From Carallia brachiata (Eukaryota; Streptophyta; Magnoliopsida; Malpighiales; Rhizophoraceae), in contig JADCRB010000045.1 of NCBI GenBank assembly GCA_021464245.1, forward strand, positions 334,468 through 398,467: a stretch of 64,000 nucleotides of DNA, written 5' to 3'. The notes under the pieces were generated by a model. That model did not search any database, was not told the DNA's origin, and saw only the letters and a list, made by a program, of their open reading frames with translations. The position numbers and the translations under genes are program-made. Positions 38,401 through 51,290 of the stretch are shown here, piece by piece (the stretch's first letter is position 1; the number at the start of each line of letters is the position of its first letter).

Positions 38401-40977
38401 CAAAAATAAAATATTTTATATCATAGAGAGGTTTTTACAGAATCTCCCTTTCCTTTTGGAAAATCTTTTTTTTTTGGGAATCTTGATTATGCTTCAAAGT
38501 AAGCCATTGCAATGCTTATAAGTAGAGTTCACATGCAAATGCCCAAATTTGGTAGTGCATATACTTCACTTTTCTTCTTTTATTTGCTATGACATTAAGA
38601 GAAGCCCATACATTGTTAGATGAAGATGACTTAAAGTATTACTCTTTACTAGGCTGGAAAATCATTTGAATATTTCAAGAAACTTGATTAAGCGTCCTCC
38701 TAGATCACTAGCATAAATTTCTGTCAGTTTCCAAGAATGCTAACTACAACCAGCAGTACCTATATCTTCCTGGGAAATTAAAATCTTTGAATTTATAGAG
38801 CAGATATTTTTTTCCATATGCCAGAAATGATCAATGTGGGCATGCGGCTTAGTTTCTTTTCTTTTCCTTTTTTTTTTTTTAAATAATTATTTCCATAGAA
38901 TGAGTAGCCCTTTCTCTGATTTTATGTGTTCTCTGTTATCAGGTCTCTAGAGCATTTACAGAAGAAAACATTACACTTGAAGAATATGTATCCAACTTGA
39001 AAGCTGCTGTTGGCATTCAAATTCTTGTGGAAGCTGTTGGTATTGGCAAGGGGAAGGACGATCTCACAAGTCTTGCAGTGGAGCCTGCGAAGAGCAATCT
39101 GTTCCCTGCCTGTCCAATTGGCAAAAATTGCTCTTCTCTTACGTCCAATGACATAATCAGACTCCTGACTGGGGGCTTCCGTTTGAGCAAAGCTCGCTGT
39201 AATGATATCTTCTGGGAAGCTGTTTGGCCCCGCTTGCTAGCTAGAGGGTGGCACTCTGAGCAACCAAAGAATCAGGGCTTTGCTGACTCTAAACATTGTC
39301 TTGTTTTTCTCGTCCCTGGTGTTGAGAAGTTCTCAAGAAGCAAACTTGAGAAAGGCAACCACTACTATGATTCTGTTAGTGATGTTTTAAGCAAAGTCGC
39401 ATCTGAACCAAAGCTTCTTGAGCTTGAAGCTGAAGAAACTAGAGACAGCAGGTGCAATGATGACATTGGACTCGTTTCAGGAACATCGGCAGACCGGGAT
39501 AGTCCATATACACAGAAATCCAATCGTTACCTTAAACCTCGTGTTTCTACTCACAATGTGAACCTTGTTAAGTTCACTGTCATAGATTCCAGCCTGGGCT
39601 GGAGCGGGAAACTGTCCAAGGTGACAGAAATGAGATATTCCCCAGATTATCTGAACGTTTCATCCTTGTTTACCAGTCTTTCAAGCAGCATTGAAAGGAT
39701 TTTCTTGGAGAACTCCTCAGACAAAAATGGGTCAGATACTGCTAACGTGTCTTTGGATAGTGGAAAGAATGTCAGTATCGCTGACAGCAATGAGGGTGAA
39801 TCTGATGACTCTGGCTCCATCCATACAAAGTTGACCATTGTGGATACAAGTGCCATAGATTTAGGTACACCATCCATGGTGAGAGAACAGAGTTTTTCAA
39901 CCCTATGTTTCAAAGCTTCTTCTGTAATTACTAATCAATCAAGAGAAAAGGCTGGGGATCACTCTAAGGATGCACCACAGAAGCATGTGCCGAAAATGGC
40001 CGCAAATCTGCTGTCAAATGGTGAAAAGAATGCCAATAAATCCAACTGCAGTAAGGGGAAGTTTGACAGCACAGCCTCAGACCAAAAAGGACCCAACTCA
40101 GATTCTAGAAACAAATTGGTGGAAAGCGTCCAGGATTGGGGCAATGTGTCAAATGAGGATCAGTTACCAAGGACTGTAAAGCACCAGTTCAGTAGAAGAG
40201 CAAAGTCTGGACCTAGACATTCAGAGAATTTCATTCTACCTGTGAAACGCAGGAGATTAACTGCTTGTTCTGGTGCAGAGATGAGTCATGCTATTAAAAA
40301 ACTCTCTGTTGGCCCAGGGTCAAATGAACTGGGGCCTTCTTGTGCATTAAACTCGCCAAAGGCAGGTAGTCATCCTTCTCAAGAGAAGTTTTCGTCTAGT
40401 TCTCTGCTGCAAGGGAGTCCAGAATTGAAAAGTAGCGGAGGCACAACAATTGCAGTTTGTTCTGGTATCGAGGGATCTCAAGGTGAAAATGTGGAACACA
40501 AATCCCCTTTTCTGATTGACCTGAATGTGCCTCAGGTTACATTGGAATCAGAAGATGGCAACAACCGACCGCAATTGGAGGTAAAGAAGGACGGCACCGA
40601 GTGCCAATATCACATGCTCGTCATCTGATGCAGAAAAGCCTGATCCTGAGGCTTTGGGTGGCTCTACCAGTGCTAATCCTGCAGAGGAGCAGCTTGACAC
40701 AGACTTGAGGAGGAAAAGCACAAGAAACCGACCTTTGTCCACTAGAGCATTGGAAGCTCTCGAGTGCAATTTGTTGAATGGGAGGAAAAGGCAAAGAAGC
40801 ACACAAGAAGTTCCACTTCGAAATTCTTCCCGGAGGGACCGCAGCAAAGTCAAAGCAAGATCAAGCAGTGTCGGCACTGGCACCGCAGATGGCACGGAAC
40901 GAATGGATGCCAACGAGGCTTTAAATAATGAAATGGATTCCATTGTTGAGACTCCGGACAAACGTGAAGAATTGTAG
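35440..40977 (+). CDS. Plant SANT-domain nuclear protein, two frameshifts as sequenced
   Basis: The family matches Arabidopsis At1g09040/At1g09050-type proteins, as I recall them. An untranslated first exon ends near 35531 (AACAAG then GTACTAAC). Coding exons are 37269-38100 (ATG at 37269) and 38943-40977. Order: acidic N-terminus with TLDGLCGTPEVHSRVGEQYQ, then EIPPMISEADRLQLL, a SANT domain (WNEAEVDSFILGLYIFGKNF to EFYRSDNYRRWS), the family block TGWRQQELFSRL, EEYVSNLKAAVGIQILVEAV, FRLSKARCNDIFWEAVWPRL and VFLVPGVEKFSRSKL, a Ser-rich middle with a basic patch (VKRRRLTACS), and a C-terminal RRKSTRNRPLSTRALEALE. Two extra single bases break the frame, near 37409-37413 and near 40599. Allowing for both, the protein is about 954 residues and otherwise intact. 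As given it stops at 37440-37442. SANT domains of this type act in chromatin complexes; the exact role is unknown. Confidence 0.85.
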
Positions 40978-43900
40978 GTAACCGGTAATGGATCTTTAAA
41001 GCTGCACGTCATCCTTGAGTTAGAAAATTGGTCAGTTCCCAGCTGGTGCTGCTTCTAGTATTTTATCTTTTGTCATCAGAGCAGCTGTGGCTATGCATAA
41101 AAAAGGACTTAGCACAACTTCTTCCACTTTGCATTCCCATCTTGGTTATGCTTTGGACTACCAGACTGGCCATTTTGCAAAGGATGAGAATTGGATACAG
41201 TCAACTGGTTTGCATTTTGGGTTGCGTCTTCTTGTTCTTCTTCTTCTTTTTTTTTTTTTTCCTTTCTGCTCTTTATTTTGGGATAGAGAAAAGAATGATT
41301 TAGGCAATACTTGTCATTACATTTGCAGTACCTTAGAATTGAAAACTAGAGAGTAGATACAGGTAAGCAATATGGCAGTCAGGAGGCTGATACTTCCAGT
41401 TGAGAATTACACATGGGCAGACAAGAAGATAGTTACAAGAGAAAATCAATGTGGCGCGAACAAGTTCATTAAACTTCATGGCACGAGGGGAAACTGAAGC
41501 AAGGACCATCAGGGCCGCAGAATTTTCGTCTGCATAACATCCCAAAAACTTGGAAGTTTCCAAGTCACTTCAAAGAAGGCTTCTTTTTTACCCTTTGTCT
41601 TTCCTAAGTTACTTCAAGTTGCTCTTGTTGTTGGCATCATATGAGCAAACATCACCTTGCTGATGGTCAATGTAGGAAGCATCCTTAACTGGTTCCTCTT
41701 TTTTGACTCCAAGAATCAATGATGGGAAATGCATACAACTGTTTCGGTTTTTCAAAAGAATCTTTTGGAAATACTTCTGTGCATGAAGGAAAGTTTTAAT
41801 CTTGATTTAACTCCTCCCGTACCACATTTTTGTTGATTTAAGCAGTGAGAACAAGAAGTTGTTTGAGTAATTTTGGAAGCGGTATGGTTTTGCAAGACGA
41901 TAAGTCTTTGTTGAACTCAAATCTAGAGGTGGCGCGTTGAATTCTTACAAAACTATTCACACGATCACCAATAGGACGGCCCAAGTGGTTGCGGTCCCAT
42001 GTCCATGCAGAAGAAGCGGGTTTGAGTCCGCGTCAAGTCAATTAGTGTGGTTAAATATATGCTTAACTCAATATTATAGTGTAGATTTGCTCTCATGATT
42101 TTATATTTTTCTTATAATTAAATATAATCTTTTCAAACAAAATTATAAAATGTCACCACTATTTTTCAATTTATTAGACAAAAAAAAATTAACACGACGC
42201 GTGATGTGTTTTTGATTTTCGGACACGTGTTTGATAGAAAGCAAAATATTATTGGCATCAAATGTGGAGCAAAAAGAAAAAATTGCCATGCCATGTTACT
42301 ATTTATAACTATTTGATGCATCCAATGTGTAGCGAACGATAATAATAATTTCACTTAACTGCCATTTGTCACGCATCAAGACAACTTGCGGATCATAAGT
42401 CATGTCTGAGTCATTTGGTAAACAAATCAAACTGAAACTCTCATTCCTAGCATTAATGAAGGCATTCGCATTGCTGATTGTTCCACAAAATTGCGGTCTT
42501 ATATTAATGAAGGCATTCGCTTGGTTCTACAAAATTGGGAGGCCTTATCTTGATGTCTCTGACTATGACCCAATTTTGATTTTGAATCCGGCGTGCATCG
42601 GATGATCTTCAGGCATTTTTTTTCAAAAAATACATGATTTTTCGCTTCAAATGTCAATTCTTGATGGCAAAAAACGACCCCATTTTGATTTTGGATTAGT
42701 ACATTGGATATTCTGAGATTTCCTTTACAGACTCGTAATTCCACAACCGAATTTGAACTTTTCTACAATGACAAAAGCACAGCATTTCCTCGAAATTTCA
42801 ACGTGGGAGAAAAGAAAACAAGGCTATGGCCTACGAACTTTCCTTTTTACTTGGAATGCCTGTTGATCAAATGACTGCAACTTGCAACTGTCATTGCCTT
42901 GCCTTCATCAAGCATCTTCACCGTAGCGAAACAGCTAAACCCACATCATAAATTGCAATTTTTATTATTTAAAGTGGTAACTTGATTAGTAATTCAGTGT
43001 ACTTCTCCTTCTATTGACTTGAGTTCGAATCTTCTTGTTGTCGTGTGCCTCAAATAAATGAGAATTTATGTAAAGAATGTGGTGTTGAGTTGCAAACTTA
43101 TTAACACTAAGGTAGGATATAGAAGAAATTCATCTAAGTTTTACAGTATTCGGATGATGAGTTTTTTTTATAAAAAAGGTTAAATAGAGATATCAAGAAA
43201 TAATTCATGCCGATGACTAATATAATTGCGATACTTCGTTACTAATGATTTATGCATATTTTTCCCTAGGATTATATCTTGTTTTCTTTTTTTCGTTCAG
43301 TTGAAACGCCTAGGAAATTTAAATGTGAAGTTCAGGAATTGGAATCGCAGATTTCGCCTATGATATACCTTAGCGGTTTCCTAGGATTATAGATGATTAA
43401 GATGACATTACTACTCTTTTGCTGAAGTGGTCGAGGATTAATCTCCAATAATTTCCCATCTAACATTTGAAATGCCGCCCATCTTATTATACAAATCAGC
43501 GACATTTCCCTTTAAAACACACCTAGAAAGACCCAATCATGACACGTCCATTTGAATAGACATATTTTTAGGCTCTAAAAATAGGGGAAGGTGGGAGACT
43601 AGAAGACGGCTGTATCTATCATACATTAACCCAGATTACGACCATGTGATTAGCTTAAATTTTGTTTCGAGCAATTTAATTAACTTACCATTTCAGCAGT
43701 GTAAAACAGTGGGATAATTGATATCACCCAATTTGAATTAAAAACATTTTAAGGGAAAAGACCCGTCAACAAAAACGAAAAGATGACTTAGTTTATTATT
43801 GTATTGGTCTCTATCTCCTAGAGATAAGGTGGAAAGAATACATCAAACTCATACTGAATGTTGTATTATTTTAGTTTTAGCCATTAATTATGGCATGTTG

Positions 43901-45900
43901 CATGATTGGGGTATATGTTTATGATTTAAATCTTAGGGATTGGTTTGATCAGCTAGCGCGTGTTTATAAGGAAGAAAATCGGGTTTAGAATTGACTTATT
44001 TCCTATGTCATTTTTTAATACTCAAGGCTTTAACTCTTTTGTTTTTCATCTCTTGATTTGATTGGTACTCTTGTTAAAAATTTGATTAGAATTTCGCTTC
44101 ATAAGAATATCATTTCTTAGTTTGAGCGTTGCCCTCTTTGTAAACCAAAGGATAAAAATTCGAATCCCTTACTACTCGGTTTGAGATTGTGAACATTCAA
44201 TTAATTTATAAGTGTGAGATTTATCCATTACAAATTGTGTTCCTCACAGTGGAAAAAAGAGCATGAAGAAAATAGAGCAAGACAGAGGAATATGAAAAAG
44301 TATCCATGTAGTCGATTCTGGTTGAATAAAAAAATTATAGAGATGATTGAATAATGCCTCCAAAATAACATTCGTCCAAGCCCACCTCCAATATTAAATA
44401 GACAACTCCATGGCTTCATCATTAAACTATCCTTAGTAAGTTGATTTTCTCGCTCGCTCTCTTGATTGCCTTTGTTATCTTTTCTTACAATTGATCACAC
44501 CGTAAAGATATTTTACTAGTGAATGATTTGGCAAACACCGGTTCACATCACTTATAATGTATCAAAAAAATATAAACATATATTTATGAATATACGTTCA
44601 TTCACGTAAATACATATTTATTTATATCTTTAAAATTTTTTTCTTAATTATTACTCTTGTTTCACATAAAAAAATAGGTGAATTCTATTATATAGTTTGA
44701 GTTTATATAGTCATATAATTTATATAATTATATTTAATAACATATATATAATTTTTAAAATTTTTAATTACTTAATAATATATATCAATTTAATTTTATT
44801 TAAATAAATTTAACAAATATTTTTCAAAATAAATATGACTCCGTGAACGTGGGGCCGCCGCCCGCCGATATGGATTGGACAAGGCTCTTTCTTTGTTGTT
44901 TTGGATTGGACAAGCCGCTGTCATGTAGTGGCAATCTCGTGGTTTTCGCTTGATAGAGATGGCATTACTGGGATAATGGCATAAAGCGGACGAGTTTTCA
45001 ACCGCCGGCCGCACAAATTCGCCGGGATTATGACATCATACCTAAATTACCCCTAATCAATCTTGTTGAAAGATTGTAATTCTAATTCCAAAAATGGGGT
45101 ATGATCATCTGAACATTTAGATTCCTAGCAAAATAACAATAATACTAATCTGAACATTTAGATTTATAGGAAGATAATTGATAATTTTTCTATAGGTCAG
45201 TAAGCAAAAGCTTTTGCAAATTGGGAATTTCATCAAAAAATTAAATGGACAATCGCTTGTAGATTATATAAATTTATTTTAAAAAAATTAAATTTCAGTC
45301 AAGCATATGGTGCAAGGTTATGAGTGCAACTGTTGAAATTGAATATGAGTGGTTGTGGCTGCATGGATCGATGTAAAACCTTTTCTTCGGTCCCAACAAA
45401 AAAATGTAAAACCTTATCACATCTCTTTAGACAGTAAGCTCCAATGTCGCCGTCAAAGTTTAGTTTTTTTAGCTCATACATGTTTGATGCATATATTTTC
45501 ATCATAATTTGCACCCAAAATACATAAATGTTCTTATAGATTATTTTTTTAAAAAAAATGTCTAACAATGCAGGATTCTATTATCGTTTTATAGAGAGTC
45601 TATTTTCACAATTTAAACTTATAATTTTTAAATGAAATAATACTTTTTTTAACAAAATTAAAAATAAAAGTGAGATCTCGTAATCTATTTAATAGAATTA
45701 TATTAATCACACTTCATATATACTAAATACCTTCAATACTAAATATATAAAAGCACAAATTTCATAATACCCTTACCAGAGTTATCAGTTACCAACTTTT
45801 TTTATAACTATGCTGCATTAAATATACGTTATCCTCACTGAACTCTTTAATGAAATTCCAATCCATTGTCTCAAACAAAATCTTCTAATAACCACTAACC
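40978..45900. other. 3' flank of the SANT gene and AT-rich intergenic DNA
   Basis: The first 350 bases are the likely 3' UTR. Beyond that no gene is recognised. Local direct repeats occur near 42451-42530 (AATGAAGGCATTCGC twice) and 44868-44912 (GGATTGGACAAG twice). Degenerate SINE-like heads with B-box-like words lie at 43021-43040 and 44155-44170, too worn to delimit. Confidence 0.4.
41971..42060 (+). mobile_element. tRNA-derived SINE head
   Basis: GGACGGCCCAAGTGGTTGCG resembles a tRNA A-box region, and GCGGGTTTGAGTCCGCG, 45 bases further on, is a B-box with paired flanks. The sequence then runs into AT-rich DNA without a clear tail. It is not a functional tRNA gene because no cloverleaf with an anticodon arm can be drawn. 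The end is approximate and no target duplication was found. Confidence 0.45.
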
Positions 45901-46354
45901 TCTGTACCAAGACTTATTTGAGAAACATGGATGTCAGCATTAATTATACTTGGTTTGACTTAACAGAGTATAACCAATCCCTCAGCATTTCAAATCTTGG
46001 ACAAGGGCAATTCCTTTGTACACACTACACGACAAAGGGGCATTTCGGAGAGTACCAATATACACTAGTGCACATCCAGGGGTGGTTCCTATATATGTCC
46101 TCTTGTGTGACCACCATAAGTCTGTTTTTTGCCAGAAATAAAGGAGAATTTGCTTGTTTGTGTCCTCCTGCTGCTATAACAAACCCCACTTCTTTTGTGT
46201 CTGTTTTTTTCTTTTTATTTCTTAAGTAGCAAAGCACTAAAAACAAGCAAAGAAAGAGAGAAGGAAACAACAAGAGAGTTTGGTGAAAGGATAAGAGAAA
46301 GAAAGAAAGAAGACAAAGGGTGTATTCCTTTTCTAGCTCTATTTTTGCTTTTCA

Positions 46355-49300
46355 ATGTCAAAAGTCACAGGTGATGGTGGGAGCTTCTCTACTGGGAATT
46401 CTAGTGCTGGTGGTGGAGAGGAAGTTCAACAGCAACAACAGATATTACTAAATCATCATCACTTGAACTCAATAGCTTCAAGTACTACAACTACCACCAA
46501 CAACAGCAATGGTTCTTCCACTACCATTCAAGTGCAGCAACCTCTACAACCCACTAAAAGAAAGAGAAATATGCCCGGAAATCCTGGTAATTGATGATTT
46601 TCCTATGCTACTGTATACACATAGATCATTAATCTGCTATATATGATGCGTTCTACGAGTAAACGATTAGTCAACTATGCGTAGTTCACTATACAGATCT
46701 AAGTAAGTAGGAGTAGTGTCATTCAGCCTTGACAGGGAGATGAAGAATGTGTACAAGTCATTTATCAGTATATCTTGATACAACGAAATCAAAATGATTG
46801 AGGATGTAAATATTATTTTTGGCTTTAATGGATGACTAATTAAGCTTATTTTTATGGTTGATTCGTATTTTCGGGATCTTTTTGGGATCATGACAAAATT
46901 TAAAACTATGTGGTTAATTACTGATTCAATTAATTCAATTCTCAGGAGGGTCATCAAAATGGCTTATCCTGAATCCCCTTTCCATTTATATACAATCATT
47001 TTTTTTTTTCTTTCCCAAAGGAAGGAATTTTTTAAGCTTTTTTGATAACAAATTTAGTGGTGAATTATTGGTTTGTATGTGGTTGAAGAGGTTCAATTAT
47101 TGGCCTGCATCTCAATCATTGCATTCGACTGTTGCCTGTCATGGCCTCCTTTTACCTTGTCTTGTTATTAACTCTTTCAGGCAAGCCAAACATATCTATA
47201 TTCCTTCCTGGAATATCAATGATTATCTCTCTCTCTTGCCGTGACCCATTTTACTTTGAATTGTTGTCAATTGTTTTAAGCAACGCATGCATCACATATA
47301 ATCCTTTTGGTACATCTATGATTTCCTAATGTTTGTGTTTGCCTGTGCGCATGTGTTTGTTAAATGTATCATTTCCTGAAAAAAGACACAACAATGTGTC
47401 ATAATCTAGGGTACTTATTGGATTATATATCATGCCAAGAAAATTTCTCCATCATATATACCCATTTAAATTTTGTTACATGCATGAAGGCTTTTGGTTT
47501 TATTCAAATTACATTTTGTTAATTTCAAGCAAACATGATCTGAACATTTTATTGATTTATGAACTAGTAACAGAAAACAGAAAAAACATAGATGGTCATA
47601 CTACAAGAATGCATATGTCCCAATGTTGAGATTAGATTTACCCATTTAAATAGGCCGAAAACACAATTGCACAGAACACTTTAGCCTAAAGCATAAACTT
47701 ATGGATGTATTGGCCAAACCATATTGTTTTGGGAATTTTTTTTTTTTCCAATGTGAGTTTCAATCATATTCGCGGATGCTTCAAAACCCAAGAAAATGTA
47801 TTTGTTGAGGTGATAACAACATTAGTGAAAATTTCAAAGAAGCCTTAACTTAAAGGCTAAAGCTCTCAAATTCAAATTTCACATATTCAAAATAAAAGAA
47901 AATGGAAATAAAAAAGAAATGAAGAAAGAAAAAAAAAAAAAAAGGAAAATATATGGATTTATATCAATTGATACTTAGTCCATTAATAAGTGAAATTTAT
48001 GTTGCAGATCCTAGTGCTGAAGTCATTGCTCTATCACCAAACTCCCTCATGGCCAAAACAGGTTCGTTTGTGAAATTGCAACAAAGGGTTCCAAAGGGAC
48101 CAAAATCTACAGTTGCACGGCGAGGCCATAATCTACCATGGAAGCTAAGCAAAGAACGGGCGGCGAGATCAAGAAAAGGGTATACATTTGCCCGGAACCT
48201 TCGTGTGTCCATCACAATCCGGCCCGCGCTCTAGGTGATCTTACAGGCATCAAGAAGCATTTCGGTAGAAAACACGGCGAAAAGAAATGGAAATGCGACA
48301 AGTGCTCGAAGAATATGCAGTGCAATCAGACTGGAAAGCTCATTTAAAAACTTGTGGCACAAAGGAGTATAAGTGTGACTGTGGCACCATCTTCTCCAGG
48401 TTTGAACAATTCATTCCTATCCATAAATTAAGTTTCTACTAGCAACCAATATATTTTTTTAAAAGATTTTTGAAGGGTAACGTCAATTTTACTTAATTGT
48501 ACCCGTGGATAATATGTGTAGCATCTAATATTTTCCGAACTCCAGATGTGGGAGTCTTGTGTTTCCGGGAACAATAGTTTTAAAAAATTTTTTTTTCTCC
48601 AAACCCTTTTAATGATTGGCCTGAACATTTGAAATAGCAGCATTACTGCATTGGTTTAACCTTTTGTGCCGGCTGTGAATATTGAAGAAGGGGGCAGATC
48701 CTTTGCTTTTGCTTATCTTGGTGTGGCACATTGAATATTATTGGTTGGTCCAAAGTCTTTTATACAAATAATAAACAATGTTGCTTGTTGATTGATCGTT
48801 GATAGGCCTAAAATAATCTTTAGGTAGACTCTTATGTCATCACATCATAATTGCATATAGAATAAAGTCTTAATCGCTCTTTTGTTTAATCTAATTAGCA
48901 CTATGCATGTAGATGTAGTGATGGCAACAAGCCTTTAAGAACATCCGTCTAATTAAATAAGTGAAATTCTCTCTCTATCTCTGGCCCCATTTTCCCATAT
49001 TATGATCAGAAAAATTTTGAGAGATACGAAAAATAAACAGAATAGGGTTGCTTATTTTAACTCCACTTATATTTGGGGAAACAATTTTGCCCTTCTATAA
49101 TAAAGGGTTGTGTCTCCCGCATTATCCATTTTCTAGGTCTCTCTAGTGGCACTCATTCTAATCCTACATATTCGTGTTGTTATATGATAGAGGTTTAACT
49201 TGCAGGAGGGATAGCTTCGTTACTCACAGGGCTTTCTGTGATGTCTTGGCTGAAGAAAACAGTAACACCCAGGGAAGCCAAGGTCTAATTGCTAAAGTAG

Positions 49301-50124
49301 ACTCCAACCTCATTTCCTCCATGCCCAACAGCCAAAATGCAAACCAAGCAGCCATTGTATCTGATCTTAGCCATCTTGACACCAAAAATCCAATCCCCCT
49401 TTCTCATGAACTTGTGAAAATATTACCAAAACCCTCAACTGGCAGCTTATTTTCGGTTAACAAAACTAGCCTTTTTGGAGGTGGAAGGAGCATGTCAAAT
49501 TCTCCATCATCCTTTCATTCAAATACCAACTCAACAATGTTTGATGGAAACCGCGGTGCTGGAGATCCTTTAACTACTGGCTCAGCATCAATGTCTGCAA
49601 CAGCATTGTTACAGAAAGCTGCTCTAATGGGTGCAACTGCAAATAATTCTAACGTTAGCTCTTCGACAAGGATGGTACCCTCCACATTTGGTGCAATGTT
49701 ACACCCACAAAATAACCAAATTCAACAGGCAGCAGAAGGTGAAAGTGAATTTTTCAGCCAGATATTCAATGCAAATGGTGGGGTTGATAGCTCAACAATG
49801 CACACTACGGGGATGTTTACAGGAGGATTTTGGGATCAAAATAGTACTGAATTACTGAAGAATTCGGATCAGCAAGATAGTCGAAATAGAAAGAACAATT
49901 TCCATGGTTCAAGCTTAATCTATCCTGGTTTAAGTACCCGGACTAGTGCAGCTAATGCAAGTGGCTTATCAAGATTAAGTGGTCATGACGTGTTGACCGT
50001 TGATTTCCTGGGGGTGGGAGGATCTAGACCGAGGAATCTTCTTGAAGAGCAGAACGAAGAATTGGGGTATGGAGGAATTGACCATCTAGGAATGCAGACC
50101 TTGAATCCCTTTGAAGAAGTCTAA
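46355..50124 (+). CDS. INDETERMINATE DOMAIN (IDD) C2H2 transcription factor, frame broken as sequenced
   Basis: Three exons: 46355-46586, 48008-48399 and 49206-50124. Exon 1 encodes a Gln/His/Ser/Thr-rich N-terminus ending in the nuclear signal PTKRKRNMPGNPG. Exon 2 encodes the IDD zinc fingers: AEVIALSP, a first finger (recognisable after frame changes), RRGHNLPWKL, a second finger with VYICPEPSCVHHNPARALGD and LTGIKKHFGRKHGEKKWKC, then a C2HC finger. Exon 3 continues RRDSFVTHRAFCD (fourth finger) and carries both C-terminal family motifs, MSATALLQKAALMGAT and LTVDFLGVGG. Exon 2 lacks one base at each of five places (about 48060, 48077, 48118, 48148, 48313). Adding five bases makes all phases agree and gives about 515 residues, a normal IDD length. 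As given, translation stops at 48232-48234. IDD factors bind DNA and partner GRAS proteins. Closest to the IDD4/IDD5 type by its C-terminal motifs, but the member is not certain. Confidence 0.88.
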
Positions 50125-51290
50125 GTAATTTCGATAAAGTTACGTAGACGCGATGATTTTAAAATTCTACGTGCGAGTGCACATATAAGTGAGCTCGTGC
50201 ACATAATTTAGATCATTAATTTTTCTCTCCATTTTCGGTGCTGCTAGATCTTGCTAGTCAGCCAAGTAAAGCTTCTTGCTAAACGGCTAGGCGTTTAGTA
50301 TTTTTGGCGCAACATTAGCCAATATTTATAATGCGAGCAGAATAATGAATAACTAAACTTCAGTGTCTTACTTGTCATTTCTTGCCACGGAATGTTTTGT
50401 CTTGGCCATCATATTCTTTTATTAAGATGTGAACGAACGTATTTATTATTTTTACTCACCATTTTCAAGGAAAAAGACGCACGAATCCCTCTCACTTATT
50501 TCCTCCCCCCTCAAGAGGAGGAAGTTGCCCGAGCCACACAAAAAACAAAAAAAAAAGGGCAATGATAGAGTTACTGGGGCTGACATATTTTTATTTGTAT
50601 AATTTATTGTCTTACATTCTAGTTAAAAAAATTATTAAATAAATTTTTATAATATAAGATTATGAATAAATTATAAAAAAATAAAAAATTTAAATTTAAT
50701 TATTCTCATTTACTTTCTGAATTAAGATCAAAATAATTAATGACCCACATTTCAACCCATAAGAACAATACTTTTGTGCAATTCTTCATGGAAAATAAGG
50801 GCGAAAACAAAGGGAAAATAATAAGATGATCCGAGGGACCTGATGGGCCGAGCTGCGGGGGAATGTTGGCTATGCAAGTCGTTAACAGCTCAGGGCATGG
50901 CCACGATGAAAGACCTAATTGAGCCCATGCACTGAGAGGTAAAATATGACATAATTAAACGGTTTACAAATTGTGTGGCCAATTTTAAAAGCGCGGACGT
51001 CACACATTAAGGGAAGGAGGTGACACAGGACGAACGCAAGCTGGCTAGATAACAAATATGAAATCACGGATCATAATGGTATTTTTTTTATTTGGGTGAA
51101 CAAAAATTTAGGGATAAGAAAGTGTTTCCACTTTCCATTACAAGATCGAAAAGTGCTTATAAATTAATAGCGTTTACAGTATCAATAATAGTATTACATC
51201 ACCTGTATTTATTACATATAGGTAATAAAGCTCCTTAAGCATACTTATTTGGGCATAGGATACATAACTTATTTTGGTATCTCTCAATTT
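50125..51290. other. 3' flank of the IDD gene and AT-rich intergenic DNA
   Basis: The first 250 bases are likely 3' UTR. No other gene, RNA or clear element seen. Confidence 0.4.

Noticed and set aside
39647..39913. Minus-strand frames inside the SANT gene
   Set aside because: Antisense shadows of a conserved coding exon.
41971..42060. tRNA gene
   Set aside because: A- and B-box-like words are present, but no acceptor stem or anticodon arm can be formed; fits a SINE head.
48429..48643. Minus-strand frame in the IDD intron as a nested gene
   Set aside because: AT-rich intron sequence with no domain or promoter evidence.
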